From the NCBI RefSeq assembly GCF_900107195.1, contig NZ_FNPB01000003.1:62001-126000 (forward strand): 64,000 nucleotides of DNA, read 5' to 3'. Every line of letters starts with the position of its first letter. The first letter of the stretch is position 1. Source of the stretch: Halobellus clavatus. Lineage in GTDB: Archaea; Halobacteriota; Halobacteria; Halobacteriales; Haloferacaceae. The translations under genes were made by a program, and so were the position numbers. This document shows positions 18,432-27,693 of this stretch, in pieces. The notes beneath the pieces are model-generated. The model was given only the letters and a program-made list of their open reading frames with translations. It made no database searches and was not told the origin of the DNA.

Positions 18432-18992
18432 ATGGAAATCCGCGCGCGCAACCGCGTCCGCGAACTGACCGCGGCGCTCTCTGTCCTCTCTCTGGCGGCC
18501 GTGTTCGGGGCCGTCCTCGGAGCGATTCCGTCGTCGGTTCTCCCCCGCGCACCGGCGGCGGTCCTCGATGCGATCCCGCACGTCAACGCTGTCCTCAGCA
18601 CGCTCGCCATCGTAACGATCCTCCTCGGGGTCCGGTTCATCCGTCGCGGGCAGGTCAAACGCCACCGGGCGATGATGCTCACCACGCTCGGCCTGTTTGT
18701 CGCCTTTCTCGTCCTCTACCTCTATCGGATCATCTTCCGCGGCGCCGCCGAATTTCCCGGCCCGGAGACGATCTATCAGTTCGTCTATCTCCCGATCCTC
18801 GCAGTGCACATCGTCCTGGCGATCGTCTGCATTCCGCTCCTGTACTACGTCGTCCTGCTCGCTGTGACCCGGCCGATCGACGCCATCTACGAGACCTCAC
18901 ACCGGGCCGTCGGACGGATCGCGGCCTCGCTGTGGCTGATCTCGTTCTTCCTCGGCGACGTCGTGTACGCGATGCTGTACGTCGTCTACTGA
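18432..18992 (+). CDS. DUF420 family membrane protein
   Basis: The 186-residue protein has four to five hydrophobic segments. The DUF420 pattern includes LLGVRFIRRGQVKRHRAMML and then YLYRIIFRG. The family often accompanies haem-copper oxidase biogenesis genes in other organisms, but there is no such neighbour here. I chose the ATG at 18432 because the 24 codons upstream are not hydrophobic and look unlike the family. It is divergent from the tRNA-Leu gene. Confidence 0.88.
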   Translation: MEIRARNRVRELTAALSVLSLAAVFGAVLGAIPSSVLPRAPAAVLDAIPHVNAVLSTLAIVTILLGVRFIRRGQVKRHRAMMLTTLGLFVAFLVLYLYRIIFRGAAEFPGPETIYQFVYLPILAVHIVLAIVCIPLLYYVVLLAVTRPIDAIYETSHRAVGRIAASLWLISFFLGDVVYAMLYVVY

Positions 18993-19004
18993 CCGCCACC
19001 CAAC

Positions 19005-19053
19005 GAACATATTCGGCCGATTGCATATTGGGGTTCGTTGCATATCGGACAGT
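19005..19053 (+). promoter_or_regulatory. Promoter region with repeated ttgcatat boxes
   Basis: The octamer ttgcatat occurs at 19021-19028 and again at 19038-19045, 17 bases apart. A related acatattcgg lies at 19007. One copy probably serves as the TATA element for the gene starting at 19054. The regular repetition also suggests a direct-repeat operator bound on one DNA face. Confidence 0.45.
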
Positions 19054-19455
19054 ATGGCGCAAGTTCAGGACGTCCGACAGGCCAGCGAGACCACCGTTCA
19101 GGTACGTGCCACCGGTCACGTCCGCGACGCGATCGGCACACCGCGACTCTCGTACTCCTTCGAGGGCGACACGCTCCGCGAGTTCGCCTCAGCGTTCTTC
19201 GAGGAATACGGTGACGAGGTTCGGGACCTCGTGATCGCCGAGACGGCCGAGGAGTCGGCGACCCGCGGATGGGCGCCGATCGACGGCGACGACGTCCCCG
19301 GTGACCTCCGGGCGAATCCAGACGGCGAGCGGACCCGCGCGTACGCCAGGATCCTCGTGAACGGTCAGTTCAACGAAGTCCTCGACGGATTCGACACGGA
19401 ATTAGCCGACGGCGACCGGGTCGCGCTCGTCAATCCGTTCTTATTCTGCGTCTGA
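19054..19455 (+). CDS. MoaD/ThiS-like beta-grasp protein lacking a terminal Gly-Gly
   Basis: The 133-residue protein has strands and spacing like the MoaD/ThiS ubiquitin fold. It starts with TTVQVRATGHVRDAIG, has a helix at LREFASAFFEEYGDEV and a final strand block ILVNGQFNEV...GDRVALVNPF. The family C-terminus should end in Gly-Gly for sulfur transfer or protein modification, but this one ends FLFCV, so it cannot be adenylated in the usual way. A 35-residue insertion separates the two halves. It may be a non-conjugating relative of pterin-cluster proteins. It is transcribed alone. Confidence 0.7.
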   Translation: MAQVQDVRQASETTVQVRATGHVRDAIGTPRLSYSFEGDTLREFASAFFEEYGDEVRDLVIAETAEESATRGWAPIDGDDVPGDLRANPDGERTRAYARILVNGQFNEVLDGFDTELADGDRVALVNPFLFCV

Positions 19456-19470
19456 GTTCGGCGCTGCTCT

Positions 19471-21060
19471 TCAGTCGTCGGCGTGGGCCCGCTCGCCGTC
19501 TCCGATGACGGGGCGCTGCACGTCGCGATCAGTCTCTTCGCCGTCGATGTCATAGGGGTACTCCCCGGTGACACAACCGAGACAGAGGTCCAGTTCCGAT
19601 CGACCGAGCACGTCGGCGATGGCATCGACCGAGAGGTACCCGAGGCTGTCGGCCCCGATCTCCTCGCAGATCTCCTCCACCGAGCGGTCGGCGGCGATGA
19701 GTTCCTCCCGGGAGGCCATATCGATCCCCATGTAACAGGGCGAGACGATCGCCGGGGCGCCGATTCGAACGTGGACCTCTTCTGCGCCGGCGTCACGGAG
19801 CAGCGAGACGAGCTGGCGGGACGTCGTCCCACGGACGATGCTGTCGTCGATGATCGTGACGGATCGGCCCTCGACCGTGCTCTTGATCGGATTGAGCTTC
19901 AGCCGGACCGCACGCTCGCGCTCGTCCTGCGTCGGCATAATGAACGTCCGCCCCACGTAGCGGTTCTTCATCAGCCCCTCGGCGAACTCGACGCCGCTGT
20001 CGCCGTCGACCCGCGGCGCGCCCTCGACGGTCGTCTCGTTGGCGGCCTCGGCGTACCCCGACGCGAACGCGCGCCCCGAGTCCGGCACGGGCAGGACGAC
20101 GTCGGTCTCGACGCCCGACTCCTCCCAGAGCTTCCGTCCGAGGTCGCGTCGGGCTTCGTACACGAGCGTGTCGTCGATGATCGAGTCCGGTCGAGCGAAG
20201 TAGACGTGTTCGAAGAAGCAGTGCGCGGTGTTGTCCTGTTCTACCAGTTGATACGAGTCGAATCCCGATCCGTCGGGTTCGAGGACGACGAGTTCGCCGG
20301 GTCGGACGTCGCGGACGAGATCTCCGTCGAGCGTGTCGATCGCGGCCGACTCGGAGGCGACGACGTAGCCGTCGTCGAGTTCACCGATACAGAGCGGGCG
20401 GTTCCCCTGTGGATCGCGTACCGCCAACACGGTCTCGTCGTGCATAATCGTCAGCGCGTACGAGCCGTGGATCCGGTCCATCGTGCGCTTGACGGCGCGG
20501 ACGAGGTCCGCTTCGAGGAGGTTGCGTGCGAGGTCGTGCGCGATGACCTCCGTGTCGCCGTCGGAGGTGAAGGCGTGGCCCAGGTCGGCCAGTTCCGATC
20601 GGATCTCGTCGGCGTTGACGAGGTTGCCGTTGTGTGAGAGGCCCAGCGAGCCCGACTTGAACGACACCGAGAAGGGTTGTGCGCAGGAGGCGTTGACGCC
20701 GCCGGACGTCGGGTATCGGACGTGACCGATCCCCGCGTGTCCCGCGAGCCCTTCGATGTCGGCCTCGCTGAACGCGTCGCCGACAAGGCCCATCTCCACG
20801 TGGCTGTGTTGCTGAAAGCCGTCGTGGGTGACGATTCCCGCCGATTCCTGGCCCCGGTGTTGGAGCGCGTACAGCGAGTAGTACAGCGGGCGCGCCGCGG
20901 CCCGGTCCTCGAGCGCGACGCCGACGACACCACACTTCTCCGTCGGGCCCGAGAGCGCCGCCTGCGTCTCCGTCGAATCCGTCGAAGATGTGTGCGTCGA
21001 TCCAGCGTCCGTCGGTCCGCGTCCGGGTGTGGGGTTCGAGGGGTCCCGCCCGTTTGGCAT
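19471..21060 (-). CDS. purF: Amidophosphoribosyltransferase
   Basis: PurF makes phosphoribosylamine from PRPP and glutamine, the first step of purine synthesis. The N-terminal glutaminase domain begins at Cys43 (CGVVGVAL), and the C-terminal phosphoribosyltransferase has the PRPP loop VTIIDDSIVRGTTS. The protein ends with a cysteine-containing segment, LDLCLGCVTGEYPY. The start at 21060 gives 529 residues with a Ser/Thr/Pro-rich 42-residue leader that must be removed to expose the nucleophile. No start codon occurs closer to Cys43. The frame is open 26 codons further upstream. Confidence 0.93.
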   Translation of the reverse strand: MPNGRDPSNPTPGRGPTDAGSTHTSSTDSTETQAALSGPTEKCGVVGVALEDRAAARPLYYSLYALQHRGQESAGIVTHDGFQQHSHVEMGLVGDAFSEADIEGLAGHAGIGHVRYPTSGGVNASCAQPFSVSFKSGSLGLSHNGNLVNADEIRSELADLGHAFTSDGDTEVIAHDLARNLLEADLVRAVKRTMDRIHGSYALTIMHDETVLAVRDPQGNRPLCIGELDDGYVVASESAAIDTLDGDLVRDVRPGELVVLEPDGSGFDSYQLVEQDNTAHCFFEHVYFARPDSIIDDTLVYEARRDLGRKLWEESGVETDVVLPVPDSGRAFASGYAEAANETTVEGAPRVDGDSGVEFAEGLMKNRYVGRTFIMPTQDERERAVRLKLNPIKSTVEGRSVTIIDDSIVRGTTSRQLVSLLRDAGAEEVHVRIGAPAIVSPCYMGIDMASREELIAADRSVEEICEEIGADSLGYLSVDAIADVLGRSELDLCLGCVTGEYPYDIDGEETDRDVQRPVIGDGERAHADD

Positions 21061-21149
21061 ATACATCAATACGGAGACCCGTGGGTAAAAATCCGTCCAT
21101 ATGCCATCTTCTGCCGCTTCAGCCGAGAAAATATGCACATCGATGGATA

Positions 21150-21527
21150 TCAGAACATTCCGCAGTCACAGCGGCGGTAGTGCGTCACGAACCCGTCGGC
21201 CGTCCGGATCGCCTTCGAGTCGAGATACTCGGCGTCTCTGAGGCCGTTGGCGGCCGCCCGGAGTTCCCGTTCGGTGACGTCCATCGGCGCGACGTCGACC
21301 CGAGACGTGTCTGAGTCGAATTCCTGCTCGGCGTCCTCGTCGCGGACGACGTCGAGCCCGGACTCATCTGACTCAGGGACGGTAACCGTCCCGCCGTCGA
21401 CGAACAACTGGTGCAGTTCGGCCACGGCGTACGCTCGCGGAGCGACCGCGTCGAGGAACTCCGCGACCGCGCGTTCGGTGTCGGTCCACTCCCGGCCTGA
21501 CTCCCACTCGTCATCGCTGATGGGCAT
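21150..21527 (-). CDS. Hypothetical acidic protein, 125 residues
   Basis: The product is not recognised. The first half is helical (WTDTERAVAEFLDAVAPRAYAVAELHQLF). The middle is a very acidic linker, and the end is RRCDCGMF with two cysteines. The start at 21527 (MPISDDEWE) is the only good Met. It lies between purF and dnaK on the same strand but is probably a separate unit. Acidic composition and lack of frame competition support a real gene. Confidence 0.7.
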   Translation of the reverse strand: MPISDDEWESGREWTDTERAVAEFLDAVAPRAYAVAELHQLFVDGGTVTVPESDESGLDVVRDEDAEQEFDSDTSRVDVAPMDVTERELRAAANGLRDAEYLDSKAIRTADGFVTHYRRCDCGMF

Positions 21528-21612
21528 ACACGCCCGGACAGACGCCTGGAAAAAAAGCGTTTCTTCGCTTTCGACGACTGCGCGAGCAGCGATGCTCGCG
21601 CGCGATCAGCAG

Positions 21613-23520
21613 TTACTCCTCGTCGTCTTCGTCGACGTCCTCGAAGTCGGCGTCGACGTACTCGTCGCCGTCGCCCGCGGCGCCACCCATTCCGCCAGGA
21701 CCGGCACCGCCGGGACCGCCCGGACCAGCGCCCGCCGCACCCGCTCCGGCACCGGCACCGCCTGCACCGGCAGCCTGCTGTGCTTCGTACATCTGCTTGC
21801 CGATCTCCTGCAGTTCCGTCGTCAGGGCCTCGGTGACGTCTTCGAGTTCCTCTTTCGTCGCGTCCTCGTCTTCGAGCGTCGCCTCGACGTCTTCGATCTT
21901 CTCCACGATCGAGTCGTGGAGGTCGTCGTCGATCTCCTCTTCGTTCTCGTCGAGGAGCGTCTCCGCGCGCTGGATCGTGCTCTCGGCCTCGTTACGTGCC
22001 TCGATGCGCTCGCGGCGACGCTCGTCCTCTTCGGCGTGGGCCTCGGCTTCCTCCTGCATCTTGTCGATCTCCTCGTCTGAGAGTCCCGCACCGCCCTCGA
22101 TAGTGATCGACTCGGCGTTGCCGGAGCCTTTGTCCTCGGCCTCGACGTTGACGATTCCGTTCTCGTCGATGTTGAACGAGACCTCGATCTGGGGCGTTCC
22201 GGCGGGGGCCGGCGGGATGCCCGTGAGCTGGAACTCGCCGAGAAGCTCGTTCTCGTTGGCGATCTCGCGCTCGCCCTGGAAGACCCGGACGTTCACGGAG
22301 GTCTGGTTGTCCGCGGCGGTCGTGAAGATCTTCGACTCCTCGGTGGGGATGGTGGTGTTCTTCTCGATGAGCCGTTCGAAGAGGCCACCTTTGACCTCGA
22401 TCCCGAGCGAGAGCGGCGTCACGTCGAGCAGGACGATATCGTCGACCTCGCCGCCGAGCACGCCGCCCTGGATGGCCGCGCCCAGCGCGACGGCCTCGTC
22501 GGGATTGACGTTCTTCTTGGGCTCTTTGCCGGTCATCTCCTCGACCTTCTCTTGAACCTGCGGCATCCGGGTGGAACCGCCGACCAGGATGACCTCGTCG
22601 ATGTCGGACTTGCCGTAGCCGGCGTCGTCGAGCGCCTGCTCGGTCGGGTCGACGGTCCGGTCGATCAGATCCTCGGTGAGGGACTCGAACTTCGCCCGAG
22701 TGAGCTTCTCTTCGAGATCGAGCGGGCCCGAGTCGGTGGTCGCGATGAACGGCAGGCTGATCGTGGTCTCCTTTCGGCTACTCAGTTCGATCTTCGCCTC
22801 TTCGGCGGCGTCCTCGAGCCGCTGGAGCGCCTGCCGGTCGTCGCGGAGGTCGATGCCGTGTTCGGCTGCGAACTCGTCGGCGAGGTAGTCGACGATGGCC
22901 TCGTCCCAGTCGTCGCCGCCGAGACTGTTGTCCCCGTTGGTCGCGACGACCTCGTAGACGCCGCCGCCGAGATCCAGAATCGAGACGTCGAACGTCCCGC
23001 CGCCGAGGTCGTAGACGAGCACGGTCTGATCGGACTCGTCGTCGAGGCCGTAGGCCATCGAGGCGGCCGTCGGTTCGTTGACGATGCGTTCGACCTCGAA
23101 GCCGGCGATCTCGCCGGCGTCTTTCGTCGCCTGTCGCTGGCGGTCGTTGAAGTACGCCGGGACGGTGATGACCGCCTTCTCGACGTCGTCGCCGAGGTAC
23201 TCCTCGGCATCCCGCTTGATCTTCTGGAGGATCATCGCCGAGACCTGCTCGGGCGTGTACTCCTCGCCGTCGAGTTCGACGGAGTAGCCCTCCTCGCCCA
23301 TATGACGCTTGATGGACTGTACCGTCTGCTCGGGGTTCTTGACCGCCTGATTCTTCGCCGGTTTGCCAACGAGGCGCTCCCCGTCGTCGAAGGCGACGAC
23401 GGAGGGCGTCGTCCGCTCGCCCTCGGAATTCACGATGATCTCCGGGTCGCCCCCTTCCATCACCGCGAACGCGCTGTTCGTGGTGCCGAGGTCGATACCG
23501 AGGATCTTGTTGCTCGCCAT
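21613..23520 (-). CDS. dnaK: Molecular chaperone DnaK (Hsp70)
   Basis: The ATP-driven Hsp70 chaperone folds client proteins with DnaJ and GrpE. The 635-residue protein has the ATPase signatures [23 protein letters not shown] and [14 protein letters not shown], the substrate domain around [14 protein letters not shown], and a Gly/Ala/Pro-rich tail ending in acidic residues. It has full length and normal order. Neither dnaJ nor grpE is adjacent, so dnaK is a single gene here. A promoter sits 27-36 bases upstream. Confidence 0.98.
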   Translation of the reverse strand: MASNKILGIDLGTTNSAFAVMEGGDPEIIVNSEGERTTPSVVAFDDGERLVGKPAKNQAVKNPEQTVQSIKRHMGEEGYSVELDGEEYTPEQVSAMILQKIKRDAEEYLGDDVEKAVITVPAYFNDRQRQATKDAGEIAGFEVERIVNEPTAASMAYGLDDESDQTVLVYDLGGGTFDVSILDLGGGVYEVVATNGDNSLGGDDWDEAIVDYLADEFAAEHGIDLRDDRQALQRLEDAAEEAKIELSSRKETTISLPFIATTDSGPLDLEEKLTRAKFESLTEDLIDRTVDPTEQALDDAGYGKSDIDEVILVGGSTRMPQVQEKVEEMTGKEPKKNVNPDEAVALGAAIQGGVLGGEVDDIVLLDVTPLSLGIEVKGGLFERLIEKNTTIPTEESKIFTTAADNQTSVNVRVFQGEREIANENELLGEFQLTGIPPAPAGTPQIEVSFNIDENGIVNVEAEDKGSGNAESITIEGGAGLSDEEIDKMQEEAEAHAEEDERRRERIEARNEAESTIQRAETLLDENEEEIDDDLHDSIVEKIEDVEATLEDEDATKEELEDVTEALTTELQEIGKQMYEAQQAAGAGGAGAGAGAAGAGPGGPGGAGPGGMGGAAGDGDEYVDADFEDVDEDDEE

Positions 23521-23546
23521 CTTACCGTCAACTACTGGTCTAAATC

Positions 23547-23556
23547 GGTTAAAGGT
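23547..23556 (-). promoter_or_regulatory. TATA box of dnaK
   Basis: On the minus strand the sequence reads aacctttaacc and is centred about 30 bases before the dnaK ATG at 23520, the position expected of a leaderless archaeal promoter. The remaining 165 bases up to the next gene's stop show no ORF that I can support. Confidence 0.6.
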
Positions 23557-23721
23557 TACTAGACGGCGGTTCGCACGGCGGGGAACGGGGTCGACGCGGT
23601 GACCCGATTAGTCCGTGTGTATCGTTGGCAAGTAGGTGGATTTATATCGAAGCGCAGGTCAGTCGTCGCTCTCGGTCGACTCGGGCAGCCTGCTGCTGGG
23701 GGCCGACCGTCCCGCCCCGTG

Positions 23722-24474
23722 TCAAGACGAGTCGTCGACGAGCGCGTCCGGACCGGCCTTCAGCGCGGTCCGGAGGTCCCCGAGAACAGCGTCTCGTCCC
23801 GACGACGCGAAGCACTCGTGGCCCCCCTCGTATCGGCGGCGGTGGGACGGCGGGGCACGGGCCTCGATGGCCCCGGGGTCGACGATTCGGTCCTCCGGCG
23901 TGTAGAATACGACGTCGTCTCGATCGAAGGTCCCGAGACGGGCCTGTGCGTCCCGGATCATCGAGAGGAAGGCCGGCGAGATGCCCTCCGGTCCCGCAGC
24001 GGCTTCGGCCGGCGACTTCAGGTCGCCGATCGCGTCGGGATCGAAGCCGGGATCGTAGAGTCGCCGTGCGGTCGGCAGGCGACAGAAGACGTCCGTCACG
24101 ACCCGGTCGAGCCATCCGTCGGTCACGACCCCCCACCAGGGACTCAGAAAGACGTGTCGGTAGTCGCCGAGGAACTCGGCGACCAGGCCGCCCGTACTGT
24201 GGCTCAGCACCACCTCGAATCCGTGGTCGCGTGCGTAGGTCGCGATCGGATCGCAGTACTGCGCCTCGAAGTTCCAGCCGTTCGTCGGGAGCGTGACCGC
24301 GTGGACGTGGTAGCCGGCATCGACGAGGCGCGTGAGGAGCCACGCGACGTGCTCGTGTTCGGGCCTGTTGCCCCAGCCGAGGAGGACCAGCAGGTCCTCG
24401 TCGTCGGGCCGCCCCCGTCGCGTGATTCGGACCCGAGGCGTCTCGCGGACGAGCGCCTGTGGCGATCTGAGCAT
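23722..24474 (-). CDS. Alpha/beta hydrolase-fold protein
   Basis: The 250-residue protein has an alpha/beta hydrolase core: LLVLLGWGNRPEHEHVAW near the oxyanion region, the nucleophile elbow SHSTGG (a Gly-poor variant of G-x-S-x-G) at about residue 91-96, an acid candidate in YTPEDRIVDP, and His in GGHECF near the C-terminus. A Ser-Asp-His triad is therefore plausible. The substrate is unknown. Copy 2 of the inverted-repeat element lies between its start and the amidohydrolase upstream. Confidence 0.8.
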   Translation of the reverse strand: MLRSPQALVRETPRVRITRRGRPDDEDLLVLLGWGNRPEHEHVAWLLTRLVDAGYHVHAVTLPTNGWNFEAQYCDPIATYARDHGFEVVLSHSTGGLVAEFLGDYRHVFLSPWWGVVTDGWLDRVVTDVFCRLPTARRLYDPGFDPDAIGDLKSPAEAAAGPEGISPAFLSMIRDAQARLGTFDRDDVVFYTPEDRIVDPGAIEARAPPSHRRRYEGGHECFASSGRDAVLGDLRTALKAGPDALVDDSS

Positions 24475-24523
24475 ACTGGATGACGGGGGCGGCGGTATGA
24501 TAAATCCCGCCGCACCCGCGCAG

Positions 24524-24601
24524 AATGATCACTCTCACTTTTCACCGCCGAGCGCCGTCACCGGGGGTGGCGCTCGGCGGTAAGAGACGAGAGTACGCAT
24601 T
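24524..24601. repeat. 78-bp inverted-repeat element, copy 2
   Basis: It has the same architecture and length as copy 1 at 8027-8104. The stem ccgccgagcgcc/ggcgctcggcgg is identical, the loop (gtcaccgggggt, 24557-24568) differs by one base, and the outer arms match copy 1 in reverse complement. Relative to its arms, the loop is therefore flipped between the two copies. It begins directly after the stop of the minus-strand amidohydrolase gene, which ends at 24603. Confidence 0.85.
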
Positions 24602-24602
24602 G

Positions 24603-25616
24603 TCAGTAGATGACGTCTTTCACGTCGGCCGCACCGGCGCGCCGGACCACCGAGCGGACGACGTCCTGGGCCCCGGCGAGGTTGTCTGAGTCGCCGTCGA
24701 GGACGAGCAGTTTCGCCGGTCGGCCGGGGTCGATGACCCCGCAGTCAAGGCCGGCGATCTCCGCGCCGTTGACGGTTGCCATCTGCAGCACCTCCGTCGC
24801 CGAGACGTCCGAAAGCTTCGCAGCGAACGCCATCTCGCGGAACATCGACGGCGAGTTCAGCATCACGTTGTCCGTGCCGAGCGCCACCGTAGTTCGGTCA
24901 GCCAGTTCGCGGATCGGCGGGACGCCGACGCTCGTGACGAGGTTCGAGCGGGGACAGACGACTACCGGGATCTGCCGATCCGCCAGTCGCTCGTAGTGAA
25001 TCCCCTCGGGGTGGACCATATGTACGACGAAATCCGGATCGAGGTCCAGCGCGGCGTTGATGTCGTGTGGATCGCGCTCGCCGGCGTGGATGCCGAACAG
25101 TTTGTCCGCTTCGCGCGTCGTGGTACGCAGGCTGTCGAAGTCGGCGTCGCGAGCGCCTGATGCCCCGAACCCGTCCGATTCGCGCATCGCGTCCGCCGAC
25201 TCCCGGCCGAGGACGACAGGATCGATCGGCAGCCCCGACGCGGCCTCGCGGATGTATTCGACGCCTTCGACGCCCCCCTCCCGGAACTCGACGCAGGCGG
25301 CGGTCCCCGTCTCACCCATCAGTCGCAGCGAGCGCCGCATCGCCGAGACGGTTTCTTCGCGAGTGGCTGCGTCGAGGAGCCGGTGCTTGAGCCCGTCCGG
25401 CGGGGCGACGAGTTCGTCGAGCGAAAGCCCCGCGCCGGCTTCCTTCGCGATGGAGTCGCCGATGTGCGTGTGGGCGTTGACGAACGCCGGCAGCACCACA
25501 TCGTTCGAGTGTACCGCGGCCTCCTCGACGGCCGTGATTTCGCCATCTTCGAAGACCACGCGGCCCTCGACGGGGTCGAGAGCGGGGCCCCGGAGCACTG
25601 TTCCCTCGACAATCAT
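24603..25616 (-). CDS. Amidohydrolase-superfamily protein
   Basis: The 337-residue metal-dependent hydrolase has the first metal motif in FVNAHTHIGD (His-x-His), further His in IHAGERD and VVHMVHPEGIHY, the core strand VVVCPRSNL, and the terminal Asp in LGTDNVMLNSP. This is the chlorohydrolase/cytosine-deaminase-like branch (a deaminase of a nucleobase or similar), but the exact substrate cannot be read. It is slightly shorter than most members of the branch. Its 3' end touches the inverted-repeat element. Confidence 0.85.
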   Translation of the reverse strand: MIVEGTVLRGPALDPVEGRVVFEDGEITAVEEAAVHSNDVVLPAFVNAHTHIGDSIAKEAGAGLSLDELVAPPDGLKHRLLDAATREETVSAMRRSLRLMGETGTAACVEFREGGVEGVEYIREAASGLPIDPVVLGRESADAMRESDGFGASGARDADFDSLRTTTREADKLFGIHAGERDPHDINAALDLDPDFVVHMVHPEGIHYERLADRQIPVVVCPRSNLVTSVGVPPIRELADRTTVALGTDNVMLNSPSMFREMAFAAKLSDVSATEVLQMATVNGAEIAGLDCGVIDPGRPAKLLVLDGDSDNLAGAQDVVRSVVRRAGAADVKDVIY

Positions 25617-25684
25617 TGTGAAATAGACTCGGTGCAGCCGCTTGAAACTCCCGCCTCTCTCTCCGCAGGGTCACTTCCCGTCTC

Positions 25685-26917
25685 TCACCCGGCGTCGGCA
25701 AACTCGTCGAGCGTCGCCGTCACGCCCGGCCGCACGTCGGAGACGAGCGCGCCATCCAGATCGAGTCCCAGTTCCGCCACGGCAGCGCGTCCCACCCGAT
25801 CGGTGTCGTCCGCCGGCGCGTAGACGCCGAGCCGCCACTGCTGCTGTTGCGCCGTCCGCAACGCTGACACGAGCGGTGACTGCTTCCCCAACTGCCGCAT
25901 CTCGCCGCTCACCATCACTCGCGAGGTCGACTCCGTCATCGACGGGCGGTCGGGCACGTCGATCACGACCTCCTCGGGGGCGAGTTCGGTCCGCTCGGCC
26001 ACGCGCTCTTCGAGGTCGCGGAGGGTTTCGAAGTCGGCGTCGACGACATCTTCGGGGACCGCTTCAAGTTCGGCCCAGACCGCTCGTTTGTACAGATCGC
26101 GAGTGCGGAGGCGACGGGCGACTTCGCTGGTTTCAGGCGTCGATCGGAGCGCGACCTGGAGGTCGTGATCGTCCATCCGCCGAAGCCGCTCCGGGTCCAC
26201 GTCGGGGTGATCGAGCAACCGTTCGGCGCCACGACGGAGCATCGCCTTCGAGATTCTGGCGACGTGGTGCTGATAGACGGTAGGGTTCATCAGCGCCCGC
26301 GCGAGCAGCAGTGACTCGGCGGTCTGGACGTTCCCCTCCGCGAGCACCAGTTCCCCGTCGACGAACGTGAGCTCGCGGATCAGCCGCTCGTGGTCGATCG
26401 TCCCGTAAGGAACGCCGGTGTGGTGGGCGTCGCGGACGAGGTAGTCCATCCGATCGACGTCGAGTTCTCCCGAGACGAGTTGTCCGTACTGACCCTCGCC
26501 GGCGACGAGTCCGGCGATTCGTTCTGGGTCGAGGTCGTGTTCGCGGAGTGTCGCACCCACCTCGCCGGCCGAGAGGAGCTCCTCGACGTCGTCGTGGTAC
26601 TTCCCCGTGTGTCGGTAGGTGACCTCCTCGATGTTGTGGCTGTAGGGGCCGTGCCCCACGTCGTGGAGCAGCGCCGCCGCGCGGAGCCGTTCGCCCTGGA
26701 CTCCGTCGATTCCCAGGTGTTCGAGTGCCCGGTCGGCCAGGTGATAGACGCCGAGTGAGTGCTCGAATCTGGTGTGGTTGGCGGAGGGATAGACCAACTG
26801 CACCGTGCCCAACTGCTTAATGTGTCTGAGCCGCTGTACGGGCTCGGTGTCGAGGAGGGCCGCCGCGACGCCCGCGACCTCGATGTGGTCGTGGACGCTG
26901 TCTTTGATCGTCGCCAT
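25685..26917 (-). CDS. HD-domain phosphohydrolase (dGTPase-like)
   Basis: The 410-residue protein begins MATIKDSVHDHIEV and has the HD signature: His in RFEHSLGVYHLADRALEHLG, then the HD pair in AAALLHDVGHGPYSHNIE, and the following Asp in ELDVDRMDYLVRDAHHTG. This order matches SAMHD1/dNTPase-like archaeal HD proteins, which hydrolyse dNTPs or related phosphoesters. The start at 26917 matches the family; the open frame upstream is arginine-rich and unlikely to be translated. Confidence 0.9.
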   Translation of the reverse strand: MATIKDSVHDHIEVAGVAAALLDTEPVQRLRHIKQLGTVQLVYPSANHTRFEHSLGVYHLADRALEHLGIDGVQGERLRAAALLHDVGHGPYSHNIEEVTYRHTGKYHDDVEELLSAGEVGATLREHDLDPERIAGLVAGEGQYGQLVSGELDVDRMDYLVRDAHHTGVPYGTIDHERLIRELTFVDGELVLAEGNVQTAESLLLARALMNPTVYQHHVARISKAMLRRGAERLLDHPDVDPERLRRMDDHDLQVALRSTPETSEVARRLRTRDLYKRAVWAELEAVPEDVVDADFETLRDLEERVAERTELAPEEVVIDVPDRPSMTESTSRVMVSGEMRQLGKQSPLVSALRTAQQQQWRLGVYAPADDTDRVGRAAVAELGLDLDGALVSDVRPGVTATLDEFADAG

Positions 26918-26979
26918 ACGCGGCGTTGCTCCGGATCGTACAAAAACCGTCGCCCGCGACAGACCGCTCCGCTCGCCTC

Positions 26980-27159
26980 TCAATCCGGTGGCCGCGCCAC
27001 CTCCGCGACGGCCCAGAGCGTCCGACCGGCGAACGCGAGCCCGCCGATGACGGCCGCGGCGGCGAGGAACGGTTGCGAGCCACCCGAAGCGGGAAGGCGG
27101 GAGGCGACGCTCAGGAGGGCGAGCAGGATGGCGAACAGGAGGGCATCGCGGGACCACAT
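26980..27159 (-). CDS. Small two-helix membrane protein
   Basis: The 59-residue product has two hydrophobic segments (residues about 6-20 and 32-50) and the charged end VAEVARPPD. It starts at 27159 (MWSRDALLF). The frame extends further upstream, but those residues are charged. No family is recognised. It sits 62 bases upstream of the HD gene on the same strand. Confidence 0.5.
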   Translation of the reverse strand: MWSRDALLFAILLALLSVASRLPASGGSQPFLAAAAVIGGLAFAGRTLWAVAEVARPPD

Positions 27160-27693
27160 ATGCTTCCGCTCGGCCCCCGCCAAGAAAATACCCCGGTCGC
27201 CGTGCCGGTATCCTGACCGCCGCCTGCCTTCACGTATATGATCACCGATACTCAATCCGATTTTAGCCGGCTTGCGTTACCGACGCCGAATAATCCGGAT
27301 TGACTGTCGCCTCGGTTGAAGTGGCTCCCCGCCCGAGTAGTATGTGCGACGTCGCCGATGCGGCGTCGCAACTGATCGACCCGCTGGATGGACGGGTCGA
27401 TCTCTCTGCAATCAGCACGCGACCGTCGAGCCCACCGTTCCGCGCCACAGCACGAACGTTCGGACCCCTCACAGCGCCGACACCTGTCATCTCCCCGTCT
27501 GTGTCGGTGCTGTGGGGGCGAGCACCGCCCCTGACGACGGTCGCTCGCTGGTCGGAACGTGACGACCCGCAATCAGCGGCACCGGGGAACGGACTCCCCG
27601 AGATCGACACCCCTTCGCGGGATCGTTCTGTGCGACCACGAAATCCGGAGGGTTGATATCGCTCCTGCCCAACAGATCACCACACTTTCCCGA
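27160..27693. other. 534-base interval with no gene that I can support
   Basis: Frames on both strands (for example 27263-27610 minus and 27300-27656 plus) are open but have Ser/Pro/Arg-rich translations without family features, so I do not call them. An AT-richer patch at 27236-27300 (tatatgatcaccgatactc, then aataatccgg) may hold promoters. The interval may include the 5' region of the histidine kinase gene starting at 27694, or decayed sequence. Confidence 0.5.

Noticed and set aside
27263..27656. Overlapping frames of 115 and 118 codons on opposite strands
   Set aside because: Both are low-complexity Ser/Pro/Arg-rich and mutually antisense; neither has a promoter or family match.
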